Numbered from the stretch's first letter, positions 1 through 7,587 are shown. The stretch: DNA of 8,511 nt from Treponema sp. (GCA_012516755.1 JAAYWE010000178.1:1-8511), one strand, 5' to 3'. The notes: a model not told the origin generated them from the sequence alone. A program made the numbers and translations.

Positions 1-759
1 AAGAACGACATCCAAAATGTAATTGGTGCTGGCAATAATTTTTGCGTTGATTGGCTCAAATGCGAGAACAATACGCTTTTTGTCGAGGTCCACGACTCAG
101 AACTAGCTTATTATCTGTTCTATTATGACAAGCTTTCGGACTCATTTAAGAATGCCTTTACAAGCCCTATTTCCAGTCTTTCCGAGCCTCTCGTAGATAT
201 TGTATGGGATGGATCCACCTCCGCGCCAGGCAAGTATTGGCTTATATCATCCAGTAAAGTATACAGTGGAGTAGAAGGCTCCATTGACGAGGACTCAAGT
301 CCGAATAATCCAGCCCTTTCAAAAGGCCTTAAGGGTATTGCATCCGATGGTGCTGGTCGTATCCTTGTTTCGAGGAGCGATGGAAAAATCTATGACTATG
401 CATCGGGAAACTGGTCCAACTTTTTAGTAAAGAGCTCTTCAGAACTTGGGCCTCTTATCCTTTTGGATCAACCTTCAACCTCTAAACGTATTCTCGTTGC
501 TATGGGAACTTCAACATCAGGCTATATGGAATGTGATGAAAACGGATCTATTGTCTACGAAAATGGAGTGGGATTTATCTCCACATCTCAGAGCATTTAC
601 AACAGCACCGTGCGTGCAAAGCAGGTCGAAGGTTTCTGGCAACCAGTAGACGATTCTAATACGTTATTCGCTCTTCTTGCCGCAGGAAGCGAAGGTTCCT
701 ACGCACTCTATCGGAATACCTATTCCGAAGGAGCCTGGAGTGGCTGGATCGCAGAATAG
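1..759 (+). CDS. Secreted repeat (propeller-like) protein, C-terminal part, 5' truncated
   Basis: The reading frame is open from the first base of the window to a TAG at 757-759, giving 252 residues; the start lies upstream. I do not recognise a named family. The sequence is rich in Ser, Gly, Asn and aromatic residues and has short strand-turn patterns of the kind GIASDGAGRILVSRSDGKIY (about residues 112-131), followed by another predicted strand block near LILLDQPSTSKRILVAMG. This suggests beta-propeller or similar all-beta repeats in an exported protein. The end (WSGWIAE) has no membrane anchor and no sorting signal I can identify. The last 20 bases overlap the start of rarA, so the two are probably co-transcribed and translationally coupled. 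A secreted or lipoprotein role is an inference, because the N-terminus is not visible. Confidence 0.8.
   Translation, partial: KNDIQNVIGAGNNFCVDWLKCENNTLFVEVHDSELAYYLFYYDKLSDSFKNAFTSPISSLSEPLVDIVWDGSTSAPGKYWLISSSKVYSGVEGSIDEDSSPNNPALSKGLKGIASDGAGRILVSRSDGKIYDYASGNWSNFLVKSSSELGPLILLDQPSTSKRILVAMGTSTSGYMECDENGSIVYENGVGFISTSQSIYNSTVRAKQVEGFWQPVDDSNTLFALLAAGSEGSYALYRNTYSEGAWSGWIAE
728..733 (+). promoter_or_regulatory. Ribosome binding site deciding the rarA start
   Basis: AAGGAG lies six bases before a GTG at 740, inside the end of the upstream gene. This is the best ribosome binding site near the rarA N-terminus. It favours GTG 740 over the earlier in-frame TTG at 677, which would force an 83-base overlap with the upstream gene. 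Confidence 0.7.
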
Positions 760-3016
760 CAACTCTCCTCACCCTCTTTTCAGTTCTGACATAGGCTATG
801 ATGCTTCGAGAACAACAGAGCCCCTTGCTTTCCGCATGCGCCCGCGCATCCTCGATGAATTCGTAGGCCAAGAACACATTGTAGGACAAGGAAGACTTCT
901 ACGCCGGGCCATCCAAAAAGACCAGCTTAGTTCCGTTATTTTTGCGGGTCCACCTGGAACTGGCAAAACAACCCTCGCTCGTATCATTGCCAACACAACC
1001 AAGAGTCATTTTATAACTCTCAATGCGGTACTCTCGGGAGTTGCGGACCTCCGAGAAGCTATCGATCAGGCTAAAACTTATCGAGACATGTATAGCCGAA
1101 AGACGATTCTCTTTGTCGATGAGGTCCATCGCTGGAATAAGAGCCAGCAGGATGCCCTTTTACCATGGATCGAAAATGGCACTGTAATTCTCATCGGAGC
1201 CACGACTGAGAACCCTTTCTTCGAAGTCAACAGGGCGCTGCTCTCACGATCTCGAGTCTTTGTTCTCAAGCAGCTTACAAAAGAAGACCTTTTCAAAATA
1301 GCGCGCCAAGCCCTCGAAGACAAAGAGCGAGGATATGGCCTATACAATATTGGATTTGAGGATGGAGCGCTCGAGCATATCATAGAGACGGCAGATGGTG
1401 ATGCGCGCAGTCTACTCAATGCCTTGGAGCTAGCTATCGAAACCAGTAGTTCGTTTTGGCCTCCTCAGGAAGGAACGAGTCTTATTATCAACATGAAAGA
1501 TGCGGAAGAAAGCATTCAGCGTCGAGCGGTATTATACGACAAAGATGGCGATTACCACTTCGATACTATAAGTGCTTTCATAAAGAGCGTGCGAGGCTCA
1601 GACCCCGACGCAAGCCTTTATTGGCTTGCCCGGATGATATACGCAGGAGAAGATCCCGATTTTATCTTGAGGCGACTTCTCATCCTTGCTTGTGAGGACA
1701 TTGGCCTTGCAGATCCCCAAGCGATTACGGTGGTTAATTCCTGCGCCCAAGCCTTTGATCGTGTGGGCTTGCCTGAAGGTCAGCTCCATCTTGTGCATGC
1801 AACACTCTACTGTGCACTTGCTCCAAAATCCAACTCCATTCTTTGCTACTTCGATGCCTTAGAAGCTGTGCAATCAGAACAGGCCGAGGTTCCAGACCAT
1901 TTAAAAGATGCAAATCGCGATAAAGTTGCATTCGGCCACGGAGAAGGCTATCAATATCCTCATGCATATCGAGAACACTGGGTAGCCCAACAATATCTGC
2001 CTTTCTCCTTGATGGGAAGACTTTTCTATATTCCAGGCGAGCTTGGATATGAAGGTACAAAGCGCAGCGATGTCTTAATCCGAAGAGAAGCGCAACTGGC
2101 AATACAGCCCGAAGATCTAAACTTAATCGAAGATGTGAACCTTATATGGTCTAAAAAAGGAAAATCTCGACTTAGCTGGAGGATTCGCAGTGAATCTTCG
2201 ACAACCGATCGCCTCCTTGCTATACGCACGGCTATTTTCAATCATCTTCCGCTCAAGCCATTTGATAATATTATAGTTGTCGATCCACGATCCGGATTCT
2301 ATACCATGGAAGCGCTGAGAAGGACTCGCGAAGGTAAGGCTTTTGTTCTGCTCGGCAATAAAGAAGCCAAGATGGAGCTTGAAAACTTGAGCAAGACAGA
2401 AGAAGAAATAATCCAGCCTGAAATTGTTACATATGGAGATTTTACAACATCTGGTGCTACAAGTGCTGCACTTGAAAGCTTCTTTTCGGAGGCTAAGCCA
2501 TCTTTTATTATCTTATGTGAATTCTGCCGTGTCCCCATCGATGTAAGCGAGTTTTTGGCTGGCCTTGCGGGAAATGTTGAAAATGGATTATTAAGCTTTT
2601 TGGCTTTCGATGTAGATATAGAAGCATCTTCGCGCCTTTCTGGCGCACTAATAGCCATGGAAAATCTCAACGACAAAGAAAAGGAGTTTTGCGAACGTCT
2701 CTTGGCTTTTGAAAATGAACTTGGACATGGTCCAACCTATGCAAGACTTGACTCGGAAAAATGTTCTAAACAGGAATGGTTCGAGAAGAAGTCGAGCATG
2801 GGCTCTTCCGGTTTTCGAAAGGCCATACTCAGAGCTTCCTATTCTCGGCCTATAGATGAAAAGGAATTGGAGAGATGGCTGGATTCCTCGACTTTCTATG
2901 GTTCCAATTTCCAAAAAGCCTTCTCCGAGAGCGAAACAGTGATGCTCAAGAGTCTCGTAAGTAAATTCAACAGAGATCCACAATGGCCTTTAGAAATTCT
3001 ATGCTTCGAATTTTGA
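740..3016 (+). CDS. rarA: RarA/MgsA replication-associated AAA+ ATPase with C-terminal methyltransferase-like extension
   Basis: This is a clamp-loader-like AAA+ ATPase that acts at stalled replication forks and single-stranded DNA ends. From GTG 740 it has 758 residues. Visible motifs are the entry block RMRPRILDEFVGQEH (32-46), Walker A GPPGTGKT (70-77), Walker B ILFVDE followed by VHRWNK (123-134), sensor 1 GATTENPFFEVN (153-164), the arginine-finger region LLSRSR (167-172) and sensor 2 at GDARSLLNALE (R223). The conserved C-terminal RarA blocks follow: LYWLARMIYAGEDP, CEDIGLADPQA, and the YQYPH...Q..YLP region near 395-410. Ordinary RarA ends at about 430-450 residues, so about 300 residues are extra. 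That part contains IIVVDPRSGFYTMEALRR (511-528), which resembles a Rossmann/SAM-methyltransferase motif I with one glycine lost. A RarA fusion of similar design is known in cyanobacteria. The gene overlaps the upstream gene by 20 bases and the convergent HAD gene by 18. RarA identity is secure; the role of the extension is unknown. Confidence 0.95.
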   Translation: MAGSQNSNSPHPLFSSDIGYDASRTTEPLAFRMRPRILDEFVGQEHIVGQGRLLRRAIQKDQLSSVIFAGPPGTGKTTLARIIANTTKSHFITLNAVLSGVADLREAIDQAKTYRDMYSRKTILFVDEVHRWNKSQQDALLPWIENGTVILIGATTENPFFEVNRALLSRSRVFVLKQLTKEDLFKIARQALEDKERGYGLYNIGFEDGALEHIIETADGDARSLLNALELAIETSSSFWPPQEGTSLIINMKDAEESIQRRAVLYDKDGDYHFDTISAFIKSVRGSDPDASLYWLARMIYAGEDPDFILRRLLILACEDIGLADPQAITVVNSCAQAFDRVGLPEGQLHLVHATLYCALAPKSNSILCYFDALEAVQSEQAEVPDHLKDANRDKVAFGHGEGYQYPHAYREHWVAQQYLPFSLMGRLFYIPGELGYEGTKRSDVLIRREAQLAIQPEDLNLIEDVNLIWSKKGKSRLSWRIRSESSTTDRLLAIRTAIFNHLPLKPFDNIIVVDPRSGFYTMEALRRTREGKAFVLLGNKEAKMELENLSKTEEEIIQPEIVTYGDFTTSGATSAALESFFSEAKPSFIILCEFCRVPIDVSEFLAGLAGNVENGLLSFLAFDVDIEASSRLSGALIAMENLNDKEKEFCERLLAFENELGHGPTYARLDSEKCSKQEWFEKKSSMGSSGFRKAILRASYSRPIDEKELERWLDSSTFYGSNFQKAFSESETVMLKSLVSKFNRDPQWPLEILCFEF

Positions 3017-4021
3017 TGATGTCAAATGCAAACGTGTAGCTATGTACCTTGAAGTCTTCATGACATTGAATTCTTGACACATCTGCTCGTAGAATGGCTC
3101 AGCATGCATATCGACTTTCCATGCTTCTCCGCGAAGATAGGCCGGAAACCAATGTTCAGCCAATGTCTTCCAGGCATCTTCTTCCAGGCCTGGAGTGATT
3201 GGATAAAAGCGAATGCCTGCAAGTTGAGCTGCGCGAAACATAGCTGCCGATGCTCCGATAGCTACCATGCTCGAACGCTCGAAACCTGCAGATAGAGCGG
3301 CTCGGAGATAATCTCCAGGCTTTCCTCTTTCTCTCCCTGCAAGGCGATAGAAGCATTCTCCAAGTCCAGCATTTTGCCACATTCTCATCGCCGAAAGCTC
3401 GGCAAGACGGCTATATACAAGCACCTCTGAACGAGGAGCAACATACTTTACGCTATGTAAGAATTCTTCCGCTGTGCTGAAATGAGGTACTCTTCCGATC
3501 TCTTGAATCAAGCCTTCGGCCATAGAAAACCAATCGATGATCATCATCTCCGCAGGATTTTTTTCGTTCAGATTAAAAAGATCTTCAAGTGTTTTCTCGG
3601 AGAGACTATATTTTTCCAGAGTCTTGATGATCACAGCTCTCTGCATGGAAGGGAATAGCGCATTTAGCACCCGCAAAGCCGCGAGAAGAATAACAATCGG
3701 ATTTTCTCCCCGAAGAGATGTCTCAAGAGCTACAGTCCTCCAGACCTCACCCACAATCGATGGATCAACATTGCCACCAAAGCAACCAATAAAAGACGGC
3801 AGATAAGCCATTTCGTGCCAATATTTATGAATATTAAAAACGGCTCCTTCAGATTCGATAATAACCACTACCTGCTTGTCATGCAGATGCAGAGGTTGGT
3901 CTATTTTTGTAGATTCATAGGATTGAGAAAGTGCTTTCTGCGAAGATCCCCAACCGCGGCCCCTTCGGTGTATCGGGGATTTTGCTGGCTGCCTTTCTTC
4001 TGCAGCGTGAATATTTCTCAC
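2999..4021 (-). CDS. HAD-superfamily protein with substituted catalytic motifs (probable pseudoenzyme)
   Basis: From GTG 4021 the product has 340 residues. The GTG has GAGG five bases upstream; a TTG at 4048 would add nine residues without a good ribosome site. The overall pattern matches a family of roughly 350-residue HAD hydrolases. It has strand VVVIIESEGAVFN (51-63, motif I position), EVLVYSR (199-205, motif II serine at 204), RGKPGDYL (motif III lysine at 234), IGASAAMFRAAQLAGIRFYP (255-274, motif IV position) and PGLEEDAW. In active relatives motif I is DxDG and motif IV is GDxxxD. Here the two motif I aspartates are glutamates (E56, E58) and the motif IV acidic residues are Ala and Met. 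The fold is probably kept while phosphatase chemistry is lost or changed. About 45 N-terminal residues precede the domain. It has no signal peptide and is likely cytoplasmic. It is transcribed divergently from folC and convergently with rarA. The substrate is unknown. Confidence 0.85.
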   Translation of the reverse strand: MRNIHAAEERQPAKSPIHRRGRGWGSSQKALSQSYESTKIDQPLHLHDKQVVVIIESEGAVFNIHKYWHEMAYLPSFIGCFGGNVDPSIVGEVWRTVALETSLRGENPIVILLAALRVLNALFPSMQRAVIIKTLEKYSLSEKTLEDLFNLNEKNPAEMMIIDWFSMAEGLIQEIGRVPHFSTAEEFLHSVKYVAPRSEVLVYSRLAELSAMRMWQNAGLGECFYRLAGRERGKPGDYLRAALSAGFERSSMVAIGASAAMFRAAQLAGIRFYPITPGLEEDAWKTLAEHWFPAYLRGEAWKVDMHAEPFYEQMCQEFNVMKTSRYIATRLHLTSSKFEA

Positions 4022-4062
4022 ATCATCCTCATCTAAGCTTATCGGCAAGTTGAAGCTAGCCT

Positions 4063-4092
4063 TTTATCAAAGCACAAATCTATTTTAAACAA
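4063..4092 (-). promoter_or_regulatory. Candidate promoter for the HAD-family gene
   Basis: Read on the minus strand, TTGTTT (4092-4087) and GATAAA (4068-4063) are separated by 18 bases and lie upstream of the GTG at 4021. The -35 matches the consensus at 3 of 6 positions and the -10 at 4 of 6. This is a weak sequence match placed where a promoter is needed in the divergent spacer. Confidence 0.3.
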
Positions 4093-4105
4093 TAGACAAT
4101 CTCCC

Positions 4106-4134
4106 TTGACGAATTTAAGCGCATTGCGCATGCT
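4106..4134 (+). promoter_or_regulatory. Candidate folC promoter, with an 11-base inverted repeat inside it
   Basis: TTGACG at 4106-4111 is a near-consensus -35 box. The best -10 at 17 bases is only CATGCT (4129-4134). Between them lies a perfect inverted repeat, GCGCA-T-TGCGC (4119-4129), placed where a repressor could bind. The folC GTG at 4141 has no recognisable ribosome site and is only 7 bases past the -10 candidate, so if this promoter is real the mRNA would be nearly leaderless. Confidence 0.25.
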
Positions 4135-4140
4135 CTATCC

Positions 4141-5514
4141 GTGAGCAATAGACATTTTTCATCCATCGATGGGGTCTATGATTTCGTCCTTGGATTTGTC
4201 AACGTCGAAAAGGGTCAGGCAACCGAATTCAAGCTGGATCGCATGCACTGGATGGCCGCACAGCTTGGCAATCCGCATTTGGGAAGACTAACTGTACATG
4301 TAGCGGGTTCGAAAGGCAAGGGCTCGGTAGCAACATTGATTGCAAAAACACTCGAATCATCCGGACTGCGAACCGGACTGTATACATCACCCCATATCCT
4401 CTCTTGGAAAGAACGAATCACAGAATCAGGCATAGAAATGGCTGATGAGCTCTTGCTTAAGGCTGCGGAAGAAGTCTATTCCCTTGTCGAAGGCAGGACT
4501 CAAGAAGACTTTCCTGGCAATGAATTGCCAACATTCTTCGAATTGACCACCCTGATAGGCTTTTGCGCCTTTCGTCTAGCTGGTTTCGAAGCACAGGTTA
4601 TCGAGGTAGGATTAGGAGGACGGCTGGATTCTACCAACATCGTATCACCCAATGTATGCGTAATAACACCTATAGAACTCGAGCATACTCAATTTCTTGG
4701 TTCGACCATACCTCTCATTGCCGCAGAAAAAGCGGGAATCATAAAGAGAAGTGTACCTGTCTGCACTATTCAACCAAAAACAGAGGCGTTCAGAGTGATC
4801 AGCAAGAAAGCCGAAGATATAGGAGCTCCCTGCCTTCTGGTCGGGAGAGATATCTCTTTGTCCGATATAAAGATCAATATCCATGGCACTTGTTGTAGAT
4901 TATCCGCAACCGATACTACACCATCCAGCCTTCTTCGACTCATGCGAGGTGCTTCGATTGAAATCAGCGCGCCTTTGGTGGGCTCGATCTATGCTGGAAA
5001 TATGGCCGTTTCTGCCCTCGCCCTTTCTCAGCTAGATATCGAGCTGAATACGGAACACATGCTTCAGGGCTTTTCTTCATCATCTATGCCCGCCCGATTT
5101 GAGATAGTCTCACATTCTCCATTCGTTGTGCTGGATGGAGCTCATACTCCAGAATCGATTCGAACCAATCTTTCCACATTCCTAGAGCTTTCAAAGGCTC
5201 CACGCATTTTATTGTTCGGATGCGCTCATGATAAAAAGCATGATGAAATCGCGAAAATAATCTCACCATATTTCGACGAAATAATCATAACAAGGCCAGG
5301 CACATTTAAACAAAGTGAACCAGCTATTGTATTTAATAGTTTTCAAAAACAGATGTCGAATAGCATTATATCAGATCGCTATCTAATCGAAGATACAAAT
5401 AGCGCAATAGCCAAAGCTCTTAGCGATGCAAGGGAGAAAAATGCTAGCCTTCTTGTAACAGGCTCATTCTATCTGTGTGCAGAGTTTAAAAAGTCGAGAT
5501 TATGCTCTGAATGA
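4141..5514 (+). CDS. folC: Folylpolyglutamate synthase / dihydrofolate synthase FolC
   Basis: FolC adds glutamate to (dihydro)folates in the cytoplasm using ATP, and in many bacteria it also joins glutamate to dihydropteroate. The product has 457 residues, a little longer than the usual 420-440. Visible are the P-loop HVAGSKGKGS (53-62), the TSPHILSWKERI block (82-93), VIEVGLGGRLDSTN (153-166), ITPIELEHTQFLG (175-187) with the metal-site histidine H182, and IAAEKAGIIK (193-202) with K197 at the position of the carbamylated lysine of the family. In the C-terminal Mur-ligase-like domain there are LDGAHTPESI near 331-340 and FGCAHDKKHDEI near 359-370. The usual 'LDHT' aspartate is a glutamate (E181). 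The start is GTG 4141; no good ribosome site precedes it, but the N-terminal pattern (YDFVLGFVNVEKG) fits the family. The 3' end overlaps the convergent DUF445 gene by 29 bases. Whether it is mono- or bifunctional cannot be told from sequence. Confidence 0.95.
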   Translation: MSNRHFSSIDGVYDFVLGFVNVEKGQATEFKLDRMHWMAAQLGNPHLGRLTVHVAGSKGKGSVATLIAKTLESSGLRTGLYTSPHILSWKERITESGIEMADELLLKAAEEVYSLVEGRTQEDFPGNELPTFFELTTLIGFCAFRLAGFEAQVIEVGLGGRLDSTNIVSPNVCVITPIELEHTQFLGSTIPLIAAEKAGIIKRSVPVCTIQPKTEAFRVISKKAEDIGAPCLLVGRDISLSDIKINIHGTCCRLSATDTTPSSLLRLMRGASIEISAPLVGSIYAGNMAVSALALSQLDIELNTEHMLQGFSSSSMPARFEIVSHSPFVVLDGAHTPESIRTNLSTFLELSKAPRILLFGCAHDKKHDEIAKIISPYFDEIIITRPGTFKQSEPAIVFNSFQKQMSNSIISDRYLIEDTNSAIAKALSDAREKNASLLVTGSFYLCAEFKKSRLCSE

Positions 5515-7168
5515 AGCCTATCATTCCTCCCAAAATACCTCCAAGCCATGTAATCCAAGCCAATTCTTTTTTTACTACTTGAAGAACAATGCGTTCGACC
5601 TCTTTCATGTCCAGGCTATCGATCCGTTCTGAGACCATCGAAGTTATATCGAATGCGTCTATTAAAGTCGATATTCTGGATTGAATGAGTTCGATTAAAC
5701 CATCGGTAAGCGATACCGAAATTCTCTCGATTTCGGAATCTTGAATTTTGAGAATATCCGCGAAGGTCTTGCCTTTTGAAACATCCTTTAAGACCTCAAT
5801 AAAAATCGATCCCATTGTATTGGAAGCACTGCTATCGGAGACATGCATGGTTGGAACGATGATTGAAAAGACAAATCCCGATATGGCTTCCTCATTTGAC
5901 CTTATTCCTAGAATTTCCCCAAACTCCAGATCCGCAAGAGAGTGATATATGGCTTCAGCTCGCAGTCGCAAGTCTTCGGAAGAATCCTTTAGAGACAGAA
6001 CAATCTGTTCAGATACAACTCTGCTCTTAGAGCCGATGGAGTCATCAGCGCGCTGATATATCTCTGGACCGGTCTTTGTGGTTTCAGCTTCGTCCTTCGA
6101 ACGCCAATTAATAATTGCCCTGGAAATAGTTTTGGAAATACTTTGAGGAGTGGAGGGATCTTTCAAGATGCGTTCTATGGTTTGTATTAGATCCTCGATG
6201 TTCTCGGGCATGGCTTGAGCAATTTTGGCATCGTATCCCGCAATAGAGATAAAAAGCCTTTGGATGGGCCCTAGTCTATCCAATGCTCTTTTTACAAATG
6301 CTTGAGCTTCGGTTTCTAGCCTTGCCCTAAATCCTTCACTATGAAAAAAACTATCGATATAGTCCAGAAACCAGGTATATACTTGCGGAACAAGAGCATC
6401 TGTAAAAGCCATAATCGTTACATCCGGAGGAAGGTCTATAACGGCTTTCAAAAGCGGATTAAAACGTGATGATTTAGATTTCGAGGATTGAAGGCTCTGC
6501 TCATGGTTAGATTCGGAAAGCACTCTTGTTTGCAAAGTAGAACAAGCTTTGAGTACAGATGCTATAAATTGTTCTTTAGAAACTAATTCTTTAAAGGAGA
6601 GCTTGCCAATTCGATTCAGGAATTCGGCGAAGATTCCCTCTATGGAGCTTTGAACGCTCTTGCGCTCCACTAGATGTTGTAAAGCCTCAATTATATTGCG
6701 TTGAAGCGCAGAGACTTCTGAATCTATTGTAGTTCCATTACCAGACTGGACTTCTTTCGTTATTTTCTGGCCATTTGATTCCAGCAGAAGAAGTGAGGGC
6801 TCATCATCTTTTTTTTCCTCCAGGCCTGGCTCACCAATTTGGGAAAAAATCCGTCCTGCATCCTGATTGAAAAAACTAGCTAAAGCCGATTTGATAGCCT
6901 TCAAGATAGTCTGCTTTATATCAGCAGACTGAATTCTTTGAGTGATCACCTCTGCAGTCAGGAGCTCCTTAGAGACTGTCTCTCCTAAACTTACAGCAAG
7001 CTTGTCCTTCTCGCGCGGCAGCAAGCCTGGAGTAAAGGGCAAGGCAATGCCCGCAAATTTGATTGTCTTGTATGGTCTGAAAAGCATCTTTATAGCGAGC
7101 CAGTTAGTAAAATACCCGATAATTGCACCGACAAGCGGTGGAAGGATCCATGCTTTGAAAAATTCCAT
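5486..7168 (-). CDS. DUF445-family membrane protein (long form)
   Basis: The ATG at 7168 gives 560 residues. The family is DUF445, of unknown function. The N-terminus carries the family hallmark: a membrane segment (about 7-25) running into GYFTNWLAIKMLFRPYK (18-34), then PFTPGLLPREKDKLA (44-58). A second hydrophobic segment, WITWLGGILGGMIGFIQSII (about 538-557), ends the protein. The topology is therefore two terminal membrane helices with a large, mostly helical soluble domain between them. An acidic/Ser-rich linker (LEEKKDDEPSLLLLES) lies near 105-120. Many members have roughly 400 residues, so this one carries extra middle sequence. An upstream start at 7246 would add 26 residues lying in the preceding gene and is rejected. 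The ATG follows the TAA of the SH3 lipoprotein gene by two bases, so the genes are co-transcribed and probably translationally coupled. It is placed in the inner membrane by inference. Confidence 0.9.
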   Translation of the reverse strand: MEFFKAWILPPLVGAIIGYFTNWLAIKMLFRPYKTIKFAGIALPFTPGLLPREKDKLAVSLGETVSKELLTAEVITQRIQSADIKQTILKAIKSALASFFNQDAGRIFSQIGEPGLEEKKDDEPSLLLLESNGQKITKEVQSGNGTTIDSEVSALQRNIIEALQHLVERKSVQSSIEGIFAEFLNRIGKLSFKELVSKEQFIASVLKACSTLQTRVLSESNHEQSLQSSKSKSSRFNPLLKAVIDLPPDVTIMAFTDALVPQVYTWFLDYIDSFFHSEGFRARLETEAQAFVKRALDRLGPIQRLFISIAGYDAKIAQAMPENIEDLIQTIERILKDPSTPQSISKTISRAIINWRSKDEAETTKTGPEIYQRADDSIGSKSRVVSEQIVLSLKDSSEDLRLRAEAIYHSLADLEFGEILGIRSNEEAISGFVFSIIVPTMHVSDSSASNTMGSIFIEVLKDVSKGKTFADILKIQDSEIERISVSLTDGLIELIQSRISTLIDAFDITSMVSERIDSLDMKEVERIVLQVVKKELAWITWLGGILGGMIGFIQSIISTF

Positions 7169-7170
7169 GC

Positions 7171-7545
7171 TTATTCCATCCTGAGAGCTGCATTTCTTGC
7201 TTGCTTTTCGCTGGAGTAGGTCATTACCTCCAGGGCTGGAACCCATCCGGTTTGCCCAGCTTCTTGTATTCTGAACCAGAGTGTCCCTCGATCGCTTTCC
7301 GATGTACTATACTTGCTCTCAATTATCCGCAAAACGGTCCCTTTTCGGAGAATGGAGAGGTTTTGTGAACTATTGGTAGGATCTTTTTTCATTTGACAAT
7401 ACTGGGAAGATATAACAAGCCATTGCGCATTTCCGCCCAGACTATTATCCTCCGGTAGCCGCAAGCGAGGTCTACATCCTGACATGGCGCACAAAACAAA
7501 TGAAGAAATTAGAATTAATGATGAATAAACAAATATCTTCTTCAT
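7171..7545 (-). CDS. SH3-domain lipoprotein
   Basis: The ATG at 7545 gives 124 residues. The N-terminus is a lipoprotein signal peptide: MKK, a hydrophobic stretch (IFVYSSLILISSFVLCA) and a lipobox-like MSGC with the lipidated cysteine at C24; Met at -3 is unusual but tolerated in spirochaetes. Residues about 42-107 look like a bacterial SH3 fold: WLVISSQYCQMKKDPT, LRKGTVLRII, then GTLWFRIQEAGQTGWVPALEV, with the typical G-W-V ending. Such domains bind peptidoglycan or cell-surface partners. A short charged tail (SSEKQARNAALRME) follows. A longer frame reaching to 7773 runs through the divergent gene and lacks a signal peptide at its start, so the internal ATG is chosen. No clear ribosome site precedes it. 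The gene is immediately upstream of the DUF445 gene with a two-base gap, and the two products probably act together at the envelope. Confidence 0.85.
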   Translation of the reverse strand: MKKIFVYSSLILISSFVLCAMSGCRPRLRLPEDNSLGGNAQWLVISSQYCQMKKDPTNSSQNLSILRKGTVLRIIESKYSTSESDRGTLWFRIQEAGQTGWVPALEVMTYSSEKQARNAALRME

Positions 7546-7572
7546 ACTGACATACCGCTTGATGACGCTGCG

Positions 7573-7587
7573 AAGGAAACCATGTAG
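7573..7587 (+). promoter_or_regulatory. Start-stop element (AAGGA, then ATG-TAG) in the leader of the barrel gene
   Basis: AAGGA (7573-7577) is followed four bases later by ATG (7582-7584) and at once by TAG (7585-7587). This ATG is in frame with the downstream ATG at 7603, which itself lacks a ribosome site. It could be a ribosome-loading start-stop that allows reinitiation, or the remains of an older start. It is equally possible that transcription starts downstream of it. Confidence 0.3.

Noticed and set aside
677..739. Upstream TTG start for rarA adding 21 residues
   Set aside because: It lies deep inside the preceding gene, has no ribosome site, and the added residues do not resemble RarA. 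GTG 740 has AAGGAG at ideal spacing.
1734..2676. Long open frames on the minus strand inside rarA
   Set aside because: They lie opposite a clearly conserved coding region, have no family resemblance and no ribosome sites; they are codon-bias shadows.
4130..4144. Four-codon frame ATG-CTC-TAT-CCG-TGA overlapping the folC start, as a leader peptide
   Set aside because: There is no ribosome site, no attenuator structure and no codon content tied to folate; such a frame is expected by chance.
7169..7246. Longer N-terminus for the DUF445 protein
   Set aside because: The extra 26 residues lie in the SH3 lipoprotein gene, and the family begins at the ATG at 7168 followed directly by the membrane segment.
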